Assembly (NCBI RefSeq): GCF_035917415.1
Contig: NZ_CP109073.1
Span: 372,001-436,000, forward strand
DNA length: 64,000 bases
Reading direction: 5' to 3'
Source: Streptomyces sp. NBC_01803
GTDB taxonomy: Bacteria; Actinomycetota; Actinomycetes; Streptomycetales; Streptomycetaceae
The notes under the pieces are model-generated. The model made no database searches, was not told the origin of the DNA, and saw only the letters and a list, made by a program, of their open reading frames with translations. The translations under genes and the position numbers were made by a program. Shown here in pieces: positions 51,639-61,900 of this stretch (position 1 is its first letter; each line of letters begins with the position of its first letter).

Positions 51639-52886
51639 TCAGTCGGCGCGGTGTCGGGTGAGGCTGAGCAGGAGCAGGGCGCACAGGGACGCGCCGGCGG
51701 CGACGCCGAGGAGGACGGGCCCGGGGCGGAACCGTTCGAAGAGCAGGCCCGCGGCGGCGTAGGCGAGCGGGCCGGCCAGCATGGCGGCGGTGGCGAACAC
51801 CGGCATGACGTAGGGCCGCAGATGCTCCGGCGGCCGGGTGGTCATCAGGGTGATGGCGGGCGCGGTGATGGCGGGCAGGAACGCGCAACTGGCCGCGACC
51901 GCCAGCGCGACCGTCACGGCGGGCTGGTCCAGGGGCATCAGCCACAGCGGCAGTGCCACGCCGACGCCACCGATGGAGCCGAGCACGACGGGGGCGACGC
52001 GGCGCGCGAGGGTGGCCACCACCAGGGTGCCGGCCACTGTGCCGCCGCCCCACGCGGCCAGCAGCGCGCCCGCGACGTGTGGGTCCGCGTCGTAGCGGAC
52101 CTTGGCCAGGACCGGCAGGGAGAGCAGGACGAACGGCATCAGCAGCCCGTATCCGAGCGCGGCGATCGACAGCGTGCGGATCACCTTGTCCCGGAGCATG
52201 TACCGGACCCCGGCCTTCATCTCCCCGGTGAACGACTCGGGGGGCGCCGCCGCCGCCCGCCGGGGAAGCCCCAGGAGCAGCAGTGCGGACACTACGAAGG
52301 TGCCGGCGTCGATCCAGAGCACGTTGAGCGTGCCGATCAGCCCGATCAGGCCGCCGGCGACCGCCGGGCCGATGAGCCGGGCGCCCGACGTGGCCGTCTC
52401 GAAGAAGGCGTTGCCGGCCATGGCGGCGCTTGGGTCGTCGCCCACCACCTCGGACAGCAGCAGGCGCTGCGCGGGCAAGTAGGCGGCGGCCACGGTCCCG
52501 GTGCCGGCGACGATCAGCAGCAGCGTCCAGAACGGCAGCAGCCCGGCGATGTGCAGCAGCGGCACCGAGGCGATGAGGGCCGCGTTGGCCAGGTCGCCCA
52601 CCACGGTGATCCGCAGCGCGCCCCACCGGGCCACGAGTATCCCGGCGGACAGGCCGAACAGGGCGATGGGCAGGATCTGGATGACGAACACCAGGCCCAT
52701 CCGGGCGGGCGAGCCGGTCGTCACCAGCACGAACCAGGGCAGTGCCAAGGTGGTCATCTGGGTGCCGAGGGACGAGACGAACTCCGCCGCCAGCACCCGG
52801 CGCACGCCCCGCTGCCGCAGCGGTCCCAGCCCGAACCGGCCGCCGCCCGCCGTCTCCACCGGCCCGGCGGCCTCCGACACCGTCAC
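51639..52886 (-). CDS. MFS transporter of the NRPS operon
   Basis: A 415-residue EntS-like/MFS_3 exporter with about 12 helices. It starts PLRQRGVRRVLAAEFVSSLG and has the motif-A-like loop VARWGALRITVVGDL and the STAAYLPAQRLLLSEVV-type helix 4 region. GTG 52886 overlaps the thioesterase stop (GTGA), so it is translationally coupled. It is expected to export the peptide product and give self-resistance. Confidence 0.88.
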   Translation of the reverse strand: MTVSEAAGPVETAGGGRFGLGPLRQRGVRRVLAAEFVSSLGTQMTTLALPWFVLVTTGSPARMGLVFVIQILPIALFGLSAGILVARWGALRITVVGDLANAALIASVPLLHIAGLLPFWTLLLIVAGTGTVAAAYLPAQRLLLSEVVGDDPSAAMAGNAFFETATSGARLIGPAVAGGLIGLIGTLNVLWIDAGTFVVSALLLLGLPRRAAAAPPESFTGEMKAGVRYMLRDKVIRTLSIAALGYGLLMPFVLLSLPVLAKVRYDADPHVAGALLAAWGGGTVAGTLVVATLARRVAPVVLGSIGGVGVALPLWLMPLDQPAVTVALAVAASCAFLPAITAPAITLMTTRPPEHLRPYVMPVFATAAMLAGPLAYAAAGLLFERFRPGPVLLGVAAGASLCALLLLSLTRHRAD

Positions 52887-53632
52887 GTCACGACCTCCGG
52901 GCACAGGGTGCCGGAGACCGTCGTCACGACGTCGGCGGCGGCCGGGTGGAGGAAGAAGTGGCCGCCGGGCAGCAGCTCCAACCGGGACCCGGCGCCGGCC
53001 TGGCGGCGCCACCCGTGCAGCGCGGCCGGCGCCACCAGCGGATCGGCGGTGCCGCCGAAAACGGTCATGGGCACCGGCAGCGGCGGCTCCGCGCGGTACT
53101 CGTAGGTCTCCAGGACGGAGAAGTCCGCCCGCAGGGTGGGCAGCATCAGCTCCATCACCTCGTCGTCGTCCAGCAGCTCCCCGGGGGTGCCGCCGAGGCG
53201 GCGCAGCTCCGCCTTCACCTCCTCGTCGGAGGCCGCGTGCACGGGCGGCCGGGTGCGCGGCACGTCGGGCGGCGCGGCCCCGGAGACGAACAGGTGCTCG
53301 GGGAGCGGCCAGCCGCGTCGGCGCAGCGTCCTGGTCAGCTCGAAGGCCAGAAGGCCGCCCATGCTGTGGCCAAAGATCGCGAAGGGGCGGTCCAGGTGTG
53401 CCCGCAGCGCGTCCGCGAGGGCGCCGACCAGCGGCCGGAGCCGGTTGAACGGGGTCTCGGCCAGGCGGCGGCCCCGGCCGGGGACCTCCAGCGGGCAGAC
53501 CTGGATCCGGCCGGAAGCGAGATCGCCCCAGGCCCGGTAGGCGGACGCGCCGCCGCCCGCGTACGGCAGGCAGAAGAGGCGGAAGCCGGTCTGCTCCGCC
53601 GGCTCGCGCCAGGCGAGCCATGCGTTGTCCAC
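52883..53632 (-). CDS. Type II thioesterase
   Basis: A 249-residue external thioesterase (GrsT/TEII group) that removes wrong or stalled acyl groups from carrier proteins. It begins RLFCLPYAGGGASAYRAW. The nucleophile Ser90 is in IFGHSMGGLLAFEL, the Asp in FGGTADPLV (about 195) and the His in PGGHFFLHP (about 227). GTG start with AAGGAG 7 bases upstream. As the NRPS shown lacks an integrated thioesterase, this may also help release, though editing is the usual role. Confidence 0.92.
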   Translation of the reverse strand: MDNAWLAWREPAEQTGFRLFCLPYAGGGASAYRAWGDLASGRIQVCPLEVPGRGRRLAETPFNRLRPLVGALADALRAHLDRPFAIFGHSMGGLLAFELTRTLRRRGWPLPEHLFVSGAAPPDVPRTRPPVHAASDEEVKAELRRLGGTPGELLDDDEVMELMLPTLRADFSVLETYEYRAEPPLPVPMTVFGGTADPLVAPAALHGWRRQAGAGSRLELLPGGHFFLHPAAADVVTTVSGTLCPEVVT

Positions 53633-53706
53633 GTGCGGTCTCCTTCGGTTCTCGGCCCGGGATCCCGGGCCGGGTGCCCGGCCCGGCGCGCGACGCGGCC
53701 CCGTGC

Positions 53707-53901
53707 TCACTCCGCGAGGGTCAGGGCGCCGGAGGGGCAGCGTTCCACCGCTTCCCTGGCCGAGTCGCGGCCACCGGCCGGCGGCTCGGGGTCGAGCAGG
53801 ACGACGGTCCCCTGCTCGTCGGACTGGTCGAACAGGTCGGGCGCGGTCAGGGCGCACATGCCCGCGCCGACGCAGCGTCCGGTGTCGGCCTGGATGCGCA
53901 T
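53707..53901 (-). CDS. [3Fe-4S] ferredoxin
   Basis: A 64-residue actinobacterial ferredoxin: MRIQADTGRCVGAGMCALTA with Cys10 and Cys16, and Cys55 in ERCPSGALTLAE. Three cysteines in the C-x5-C...C-P pattern indicate a 3Fe-4S cluster. The gene starts 10 bases after the P450 gene on the same strand and is its probable electron donor. Confidence 0.92.
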   Translation of the reverse strand: MRIQADTGRCVGAGMCALTAPDLFDQSDEQGTVVLLDPEPPAGGRDSAREAVERCPSGALTLAE

Positions 53902-53911
53902 GCCGCTCTCC

Positions 53912-55120
53912 TCACCAGGCCACCGGCAGCCGGTGCACGCCGTAGATCGTCATGTTGTCGCGCATCGGGATCGCCTCGACGGGCTCGGCCAGGCGCAGTC
54001 CGGGGAACGAGCGGAGCAGGGTGCTGTAGCCGATCCGCAGCTCGATGCGGGCGAGTTGCTGGCCGAGGCACTGGTGGATGCCGTGGCTGAACGTCAGGTG
54101 GCCGATGGCGCGGCGCGTGACGTCGAGGCGGTCGGGGTCGGGGAAGCGCTTCGGGTCGCGGTTGGTGCTGGGCAGGTGGAGCAGCACGGTCTCGCCGGCC
54201 TTGAGGACCTCGCCGTCCATCTCGATGTCTTCGAGCGGAGTGCGCTGGACGCCGATGTGCACGATGGTCAGGAAGCGCAGCAGCTCTTCGACGGCGCCCT
54301 CGACGAGGGACTCGTCGGCGCGCAGCGCGGCCAGTTGCTCCGGCTCGCGCAGCAGGGTGTAGGTGCCGAGCGAGAGCATGTTCGCCGTGGTCTCGTGGCC
54401 GGCGACGAGCAGCAGGAGCGCGACGCCGATCAGCTCGGGGTGGGACAGCTCGCCGCCGGCCACCAGGCCGCTGAGCAGGTCGTCGCCGGGCTCGGCCTGC
54501 TTGCGGGCCGCCAGCTCGCCGAGGAGGCCGACGATGTTGCCGAGCGCGCCCATCGCCTGCTCGGGGGTGACGTCGAGGCTGAGCAGCTTGGCGGAGTCGG
54601 CCTCGAACCGCTCCTGGTCGGCGACCGGGATGCCGAGCAGTTCGCAGATCACCTGGGCCGACATGGGGACGGCGAAGTCCCGCACCAGGTCGGCGGGCGG
54701 TCCCTTGCGCTTGATCGCCTCGACGTGGTCGGCGGCGATGCGCTCGATCCTGGGGGCGAGCAGCTTCATCCGGCGCAGGGTGAACTGGCCGGTGAGCAGC
54801 TTCCGGTAGCGGGTGTGGTCCGGCGGGTCCATGTGCTCGAACTGGCCCGGCGGCATGTCCTTTTCCAGGTCGAAGTCGGCCGCGCGGTCCGAGGGGAACG
54901 CCAGGTGCTTGAGGGAGCCCCGGGAGCTGAAGCGCGGGTCGACGAGGATCGCGCGGGCCTGGTCGTATCCGGTGACCAGCCAGCCCCGGTGGCCGTCGGG
55001 GAAGGTCATGGGGGTGATCGGCCGCTCGGCCCGGGTGCGGGCGAACACCTCGGGCGGGTCGAGCGGGCGCTCCCGGAACGTGGGCAAGCCGTTGGTGAAG
55101 GGGCAGACCGCTTCGGTCAT
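53912..55120 (-). CDS. Cytochrome P450
   Basis: A 402-residue bacterial class I P450. The I-helix oxygen motif is LVAGHETTANML (about 236-247), the ExxR is in VEELLRFL (about 280), the PERF-like DPKRFPDPDRLD is near 320, and the haem loop is FSHGIHQCLGQQLAR with the Cys ligand near residue 350. The ATG start MTEAVCPFTNGLPTFRERPL is usual for CYP105/107-like enzymes. It probably hydroxylates an amino acid or the peptide product of the adjacent NRPS. It is co-transcribed with the ferredoxin. Confidence 0.93.
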   Translation of the reverse strand: MTEAVCPFTNGLPTFRERPLDPPEVFARTRAERPITPMTFPDGHRGWLVTGYDQARAILVDPRFSSRGSLKHLAFPSDRAADFDLEKDMPPGQFEHMDPPDHTRYRKLLTGQFTLRRMKLLAPRIERIAADHVEAIKRKGPPADLVRDFAVPMSAQVICELLGIPVADQERFEADSAKLLSLDVTPEQAMGALGNIVGLLGELAARKQAEPGDDLLSGLVAGGELSHPELIGVALLLLVAGHETTANMLSLGTYTLLREPEQLAALRADESLVEGAVEELLRFLTIVHIGVQRTPLEDIEMDGEVLKAGETVLLHLPSTNRDPKRFPDPDRLDVTRRAIGHLTFSHGIHQCLGQQLARIELRIGYSTLLRSFPGLRLAEPVEAIPMRDNMTIYGVHRLPVAW

Positions 55121-55181
55121 CGCAGTACGTCCTTTGCCTGGGTCGTGGGTGGGGCGGGCGGTGCGTTCTCGGGGCGCGCGG

Positions 55182-55928
55182 TCAGAAGGACATCCCGCCG
55201 TCGATCGTCAGGACCGTGCCGGTGATGTACGCGGCCCGGTCGGAGAGCAGGAACGAGACGAGGTCGGCCACCTCCTCGGGCCGGCCGACGCGCCCGAGCG
55301 CGATCTGCCGGCGGAACCCTTCCAGGTGGGCCTCGGGCAGGCTGAGGACCGGGTCGGTGCCGATGAAGCCGGGGGCCACCACGTTGGCCCGGATGCCGTA
55401 CCGGCCGACCTCCTTGGCCAGGGACTTGGTGAAGCCGATGATTCCGGCCTTGGTCGCCGCGTAGTTGGTCTGGCCGGCGTTGCCGTGGAGGCCGGCGATG
55501 GAGGAGAGGTTGACGATCGCGCCGTGCCGCCGCTTGGTCATCTCGCGGACGACCGTGCGGCAGACGTGGTAGACGCCGTCCAGGTTGACCCGGAGCACGG
55601 CGTCCCAGTCCTCGTCCTCCATCAGCAGCAGCGGGTTGTCGCGGAGGATCGCGGCCGAGGTGACCACGGCGGTGATGGGTCCGAGGGCGTCCTCGGCACC
55701 GTCCACCAGCTCCTCGACGGCGGAGCCGTCGGACACGTCGGCCCGGCGGACGTAGACGCGGCGGCCGAGGTCGGTGATCTCCCGCTCCAGTTCCTTGGCG
55801 GCGGTGCCGTCGGAGGCGTAGCAGACGGCGAGGTCGAAGCCGTCCCGGGCGAGCCGCAGGGCGGTGGCGCGGCCGATGCCGCGCGAGCCGCCGGCGACGA
55901 GCGCCACCGGGGTGTCGGTCCGGGTCAT
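55182..55928 (-). CDS. FabG-like 3-oxoacyl-ACP reductase (SDR)
   Basis: A 248-residue SDR with [17 protein letters not shown] (about 11-27), [10 protein letters not shown] (catalytic Ser, about 142), [12 protein letters not shown] (Tyr/Lys, about 155-159) and the C-terminal [12 protein letters not shown]. All are typical FabG residues. In the cluster it may reduce a beta-keto intermediate, perhaps from the ketosynthase III encoded in the same operon. Its ATG overlaps the NRPS stop by four bases (ATGA). Confidence 0.92.
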   Translation of the reverse strand: MTRTDTPVALVAGGSRGIGRATALRLARDGFDLAVCYASDGTAAKELEREITDLGRRVYVRRADVSDGSAVEELVDGAEDALGPITAVVTSAAILRDNPLLLMEDEDWDAVLRVNLDGVYHVCRTVVREMTKRRHGAIVNLSSIAGLHGNAGQTNYAATKAGIIGFTKSLAKEVGRYGIRANVVAPGFIGTDPVLSLPEAHLEGFRRQIALGRVGRPEEVADLVSFLLSDRAAYITGTVLTIDGGMSF

Positions 55929-58900
55929 CGGTCGGTCCTCTCGTCGGCGGGGTCGGCGGGATCGGCGGGGAGCACGGTCCGCCGCAGCCGGTGCCGCAGC
56001 TCGGCGACGCGCAGCCCGGGGTGGGTCGTGATGAGTTCGAGGAGCTGGATCCACTGGCGGACCATCACCCCCATCACGCGGCCCGCGACGCGGTCCGGGT
56101 TGTACAGCCACAGGCCGCCGAGCTTCCCCTCGTGCTCGCGCATGACGAGGTAGAGGTCCATCACGTTGGGCCGCATGACCGTGATCAGCTCGGGGAGGAC
56201 GTCGTCGTCCCCGACGCCGGTGTCCAGCGGGGCGACGCGCAGGCCGTGCATGTCCAGTGCCGAGGTGGGCGCGTTGAGCAGGTTGAAGCCGATCCGGAAC
56301 GGGTCGTCGGCGCCGTCGCGGACGGCCTCGTGGATGAGGTGCCGCAGCGGCACGTCCTGGTGGAGATAGGCGTCGACCAGGCTCTCGCGGACCCGGGCCA
56401 GCAGCTCGCCGAACGCGGGGTCGTCGGCCAGGTCCACCCGGATCAGGGCGGGGCTGATGAAGAAGCCGATCATGCGCGCCACTTCGGGCCGTTCACGGCC
56501 GGCCAGCGGGCAGGCCACGGTGACGTCGTCGCTGCCGGAGAAGGTGTGCGTCAGCAGCTCGAAGGCGCCCATCAGGAGCATGAACAGCGTCACGCCCTCG
56601 CGCTGGGCGGTCTCGCGCAGCGCCTGGGTGAGCCGGGGGTCGAGGGCGAAGCCGTGGGTGTAGCCGTCCGGCGCGGGGGCGGTCTGGTGCGCGGGCGCGT
56701 CGAAGTGGAGCCGGGGCGGCATGGGGTCCAGCCGCCGCCGCCAGTACCCGACGTGTTCGGCGAAGGCGCCCTCGGCCAGCTGCCGCCGCTGCCAGGCCGC
56801 GTAGTCCGGGTAGTGCAGCGGGAGCGCGGACAGGCGGGGCTCCAGGCCCCGGGCGTGGGCCTCGTACAGCTCGGTCAGGTCCTGGTAGAGCACGCCGTAG
56901 GCCCACTGGTCGACGACGATGTGGTGCATGGCCAGCAGCAGCACGTGCCGGCGGTCCGTCAGCGCCACGAGCACGCCCCGGACCACGGGCCCGGCGGCCA
57001 CGTCGAAGGGGCGGTCCACCTGGTCCTGGACGACCCGGCGCAGCCTCTCCTCACGGGTGGCCTCGTCGTGGGCGCGGAGGTCGACGGATTCCAGCGGCCA
57101 GGAGCCGTCCGGGTCGACGTACTGGACCCAGTCGGCGGGACCGCGCCGGACGACGCGGGTGCGCAGCGCCTCGTGGCGCCGCACGGTGTCGTCCAGGCTG
57201 CGGCGCAGGGCGCTCTCGTCCAGGTCGCCGTCGAGGGAGAGGGCGGTGACGACGTTGTGGTGCGGGTCGTCCAGGGCGACGGGCTGGTGCAGCACGTCGA
57301 GCTGGGCGAACGAGACGGGGATGGCCTCGGCGCGGTCCACGGCGGGGAGCGCGGTGAGCGGGGCGGGGCCGGTGGGGCGGCCCGCCGGGACGGCCGGGCT
57401 CTCCGGCTCGGCCATGGAGGCCGCGGGTGTGTCGGGGGCGGCGGCGGTGATCGCCCGGAGCGCGGCGAACCAGCCGTCCGCCAGCTCGCGCACCGCCGCC
57501 TCGTCCACCAGGGCCCCGGCCCACGTCCAGTGGGCCACCAGCTCGGGTCCGCCGGGGCCGTCGTGGGTGACGGCGTTGAGCTCCAGCGGGTGGGCGAGCG
57601 GCATGGCGGGGTCGGCGCCGCCCGTGGCCGTGGCGGTGTCGTCCCGCACCGGGGTCCAGGGCGCGAGCCCGTCGGGGGCGGTGACGCGGCCGAGGTAGTT
57701 GAACGCGATCTGCGGCTCGGGCAGGGCGGCCAGCGCGGGGGCGGTCTCCGGGTTGAGGTGGCGGAGCAGGCCGTAGCCCAGGCCGTCGCCGGGGATCGCG
57801 CGCACCTGGTCGCGGACGCGGGTGACGGCCGCCGCCGGGTCGGGGCCGGGGTCGAGCCGGACCGGGTGGGAGCTGGTGAACCAGCCGACGGTGCGGGAGA
57901 GGTCCATCCCGGGGGCCAGGCCCTCGTGCCGACCGTGGCTCTCCACCTCGACCGCCACCGGGCCGTCCGCGCCGCCACGGGCGCGCCGCCATCGGGTGAG
58001 GGCGAGGCCGAAGGCGGCGAGCAGCACGTCCTGGACGCCGGCCCGGAAGGCCGCCGGAAGCCGTCCGAGGAGCGGCGCGGTGTCCTCGGCCGGGAGGGTG
58101 AGGGCCAGCTGTCCGGCACCACCGTGCACGTCGCGGGCCGGGTCGAGCGCCCCGGCGACCAGCGGTGGCGCGTCGCGCAGGAGGCCGGTCCAGAGGGGGA
58201 GTTCGGCGGTCAGCTCCTCGGCGTGGGCCCGTTCGGTCAGCAGCTCGGCCCAGCGGCGCAGCGAGGTGCCCACCGGGGCCAGGGCCACAGGCCGACCGGC
58301 CGTGACGGACTCCCAGGCGGCGGCGAGGTCCGGCAGCAGGATCCGCCAGGACACGCCGTCGACCACCAGGTGGTGGAGGACGAGCAGCAGCCGGCCGGCG
58401 CGTTCGGGTCCGGCGTCGCACCACACGGCCTGGAGCACCGTCCCGGCCGCCGGGTCGAGGCGGGCCTGTGCGGCGGCGGCCTCCGCCGAGACGAGCGCGC
58501 CGAGCGCGGCGTCGCCACCGGAGGAGGAGACCGTGGCCGAGGAGGGGGAGGCGGAGGAGACCGGAGCGGAGGAGGAGGCGGCCGGGGCGGTGGCGTCGAT
58601 CCGCCGGAGGTGGTCCGCGGCCCGGACCGCGCCGGGGGCCTCCGCGTACAGGGACCAGCGGCCGTCCGGCTGGACGACGAGGCGGGACCGCAGGACGTCG
58701 TGGTGGTCCAGGAGTGCTTGGAGTGCGGCGGTCAGCCGGTCGAGGTCGGCGCCGGGGGGTGTGGCGACGACCGTGGCCTGGCTGAAGCCGGTGGCCGTGC
58801 CGCCGAGGCCGCGCAGCCACTCCACGATGGGGGTGGGCGGGATCTCGCCGGTGCCGACGTCGTGCGTGGCGGGCGCGCGGTCCGCGTCCAGCCGCTCGGC

Positions 58901-61900
58901 CACGGCGGCCAGGCCGGCCGCCGTCTGCCGGGCGAAGACGTCGCGGGCGGTGATCAGCAGTCCGGCGGCGCGGGCCTGGGCCACCACCTGGATGGCCTGG
59001 ATGCTGTCACCGCTCAGCTCGAAGAAGTTGTCCTCGGCGCCGACCTCGGGCAGGCCGAGGACCCGGGCGAACACCTCGCACAGCGCCTTCTCCTCCGGCG
59101 TGGCGGGCGGGCGGGAGCCGGCGGCGGCCCGGAAGTCCGGCGCGGGCAGGGCCGCGCGGTCCAGCTTGCCGTTGGCGGTCTGCGGCAGCGCGGCGAGCGC
59201 GATCACCGCCACCGGGACCATGTAGGGCGGCAGCCGGTCGGCGGCGGACGCGCGCACGGCGGCCGGGTCGGCCCGCACGCCGTCGGCGGGGACGACATAG
59301 CCGACCAGGTCGGTGACGCCGGGCCGGTCCTCGCGGGCGACGACCACCGCCTGGGCGACGGCGGGGTGGGCGGTCAGCGCGGCCTCGACCTCGCCGAGCT
59401 CGATGCGGAAGCCGCGCACCTTGACCTGGTCGTCGCCCCGACCGACGAACTCCAGCCGCCCGTCCGGGCGCCACCGCACCAGGTCGCCGGTGCGGTACAT
59501 CCGGGCGCCCGGCTCGAACGGGCAGGCCACGAACCGCTCGGCGGTCAGCCCCGGCCGGCCGAGGTAGCCACGGGCCAGGCCGGTGCCGGACAGGTACAGC
59601 TCGCCCACCACGCCCGGCGGCACCAGGCGCAGCGCGCCGTCCAGCACGTAGACGCGGCTGTTGTCCTTGGGGCGGCCGATGGGCGGCACGTCCTCGACGC
59701 CCGTCGCCGGGTCGACGGGGTGGATGGTGGCGTAGGTGGTGGCCTCGGTGGGGCCGTAGCCGTGCCGGACCCGCAGGCCCGGGTTGTGCTCCAGGACCCG
59801 GCGGATGACGCCGGGCGCGGCGGCCTCACCGCCGGTGAAGACCTCCCGCATCCCCGCGAAGCAGGCCGGGTTCTGGTCCGCGACCAGGTTGAACATGGTC
59901 GCGGTGACCAGCATCGTCGTCAGGTCGTGCCGGGCGACGAGCCGTTTGATCTGGTCGGCGTCGATCGTCTCGTCGGGCGCGACGACGACCGTGCCGCCGG
60001 TCAGCAGCGGCACCCACAGCTCGAAGGTGGAGGGGTCGAACGAGTACGGGTGGTGCAGCAGCGTCCGGTACGGCGGGGCGCTGGCGCGGCGCCGGTCGTG
60101 GGCGAGGCCGACGACGTCGCGGTGCCGCACCGCCACGCCCTTGGGCCGGCCGGTGGAGCCGGAGGTGTACAGGACGTACGCCAACCGGTCCGGGTGAGTG
60201 GGTGGTTCGACGGCCGGGCCGTCGTCGGTGGGAGAGTCGTCGCCGGTCGCGAGGACCACCCGGGCGTCGTGGTCGAACGCGCGGCCCTTCGCCGGATCGT
60301 CCACCAGCAGCACGGGGGCGGCGGTGTCCGCCACCACCCAGGCGGACCGCTCCGGAGGCCAGGCGTGGTGCAGCGGAACGTACGCACCGCCCGCCTTCAC
60401 CACCGCCAGCAGGGCGACCACCAGCTCGGGCGAGCGACTCATCGCCACCGCCACCGGGGTCTCGGCGCCGACGCCGCGCGCCCGCAGGCGGCGGGCCAGC
60501 CGGTCGGCGCGGGCGTCGAGCTCGGCGTAGCTCAGCTCGGTGTCGTCCCAGGTCACGGCGGTGGCGTGGGGGGTGCGCCGGGCCTGCTCCGCGAAGAGTA
60601 CGGGCAGGGTGCCGGGCGGCAGCTCGCGGTCGACGCCGTTCCACTCGGTCAGCAGCCGGTGCCGTTCCTCCGGCAGGAGCACGTCGAGGGCCTCGACGGG
60701 CCGGTCCGGGTCGGCGGTCACGGCCGCCAGCACCTGCCGCAGCCTGCGCTGAAGGGCGTCGACGGTGGGCGGGTCGAAGACGTCGGTGTTGTATTCGACG
60801 GTGCCGTCGATCCCACCGGGCCGGCCGTCCGCCGGGGGACGTTCGAACAGCGCCAGGGAGATGTCCGTGCGGGTGGTGCCGGTGGACACCGGCACCACCG
60901 AGACGCCGAGGCCGGGCAGCTCGGGCACCGACCCGGGGGTGTTCTGCCAGGCGAGCATGGTCTGGAAGAGAGGGTGGTGGGCCAGCGAACGGGTGGGGTT
61001 GAGAGCGTCCACCACGTGCTCGAACGGGATGTCCTGGTGGGCGTAGGCGTCCAGGCTCCGCTCCCGGACCCGGGACAGCAGCTCGCGGAAGGTGGGGCGG
61101 CCGGAGAGGTCCACACGCACCACGAGGGTGTTGACGAAGAAGCCGATGAGGTCCTCGGCGGCCTGGTCGGTGCGTCCGGCGATCGGCGTGCCGATGGGGA
61201 TGTCCTCGCCCGCGCCGAGGCCGTTCAGCACGGTGGCGAGCGCGGCGTGCAGGACCATCGCGACGCTGGCGTCGGCGGCGCGGGCCAGCCGGACCAGGCC
61301 CTCGTGGAGGCCGGGGTCCCAGGTGAAGGAGAGCAGGTCGCCCCGGTGGGACGCCTCCCTGGGGTGCGGGCGGTCGGTGGGCAGCGGGACGCGTTCGGGC
61401 AGGCCGGCGAGCGCCTGCCGCCAGTGGCCGAGTTGTCCGGCCAGCGGGCTGGCGGGGTCGTCCCGGTCGCCGAGCAGGTCCCGCTGCCACAGGGTGTAGT
61501 CGGCGTACTGCACGGGCAGCGGCTCCCACGCCGGGGCCCGGCCCTGCCGGCGGGCGGCGTAGGCGGTGGCCAGGTCGCCGCCCAGCGGCGCCAGGGACCA
61601 GCCGTCCGCCGCGATGTGGTGCACCACGACGACGAGCACGTGGTCGTCGGGGGCGAGGGCCAGCAGGGTGGCGAACAGCGGGGGTTCGGTCGTCAGCTCG
61701 AAGGCGTGCCGGACGGCCTCGGTGACCGCCCGCCCGAGGTCCGCCTCGGTCACCGGGATCACCGGCAGCTCGGGGCGCGCCTCCTCGGGGCGGAGGATGT
61801 GCTGCCGGGGCACGCCCTCCCGGTCGGGGAAGACGGTGCGCAGCGCCTCGTGGCGGGCCGTCACATCGGCCAGGGCCGCCCTCAGATGGGCGGGGTCGAG

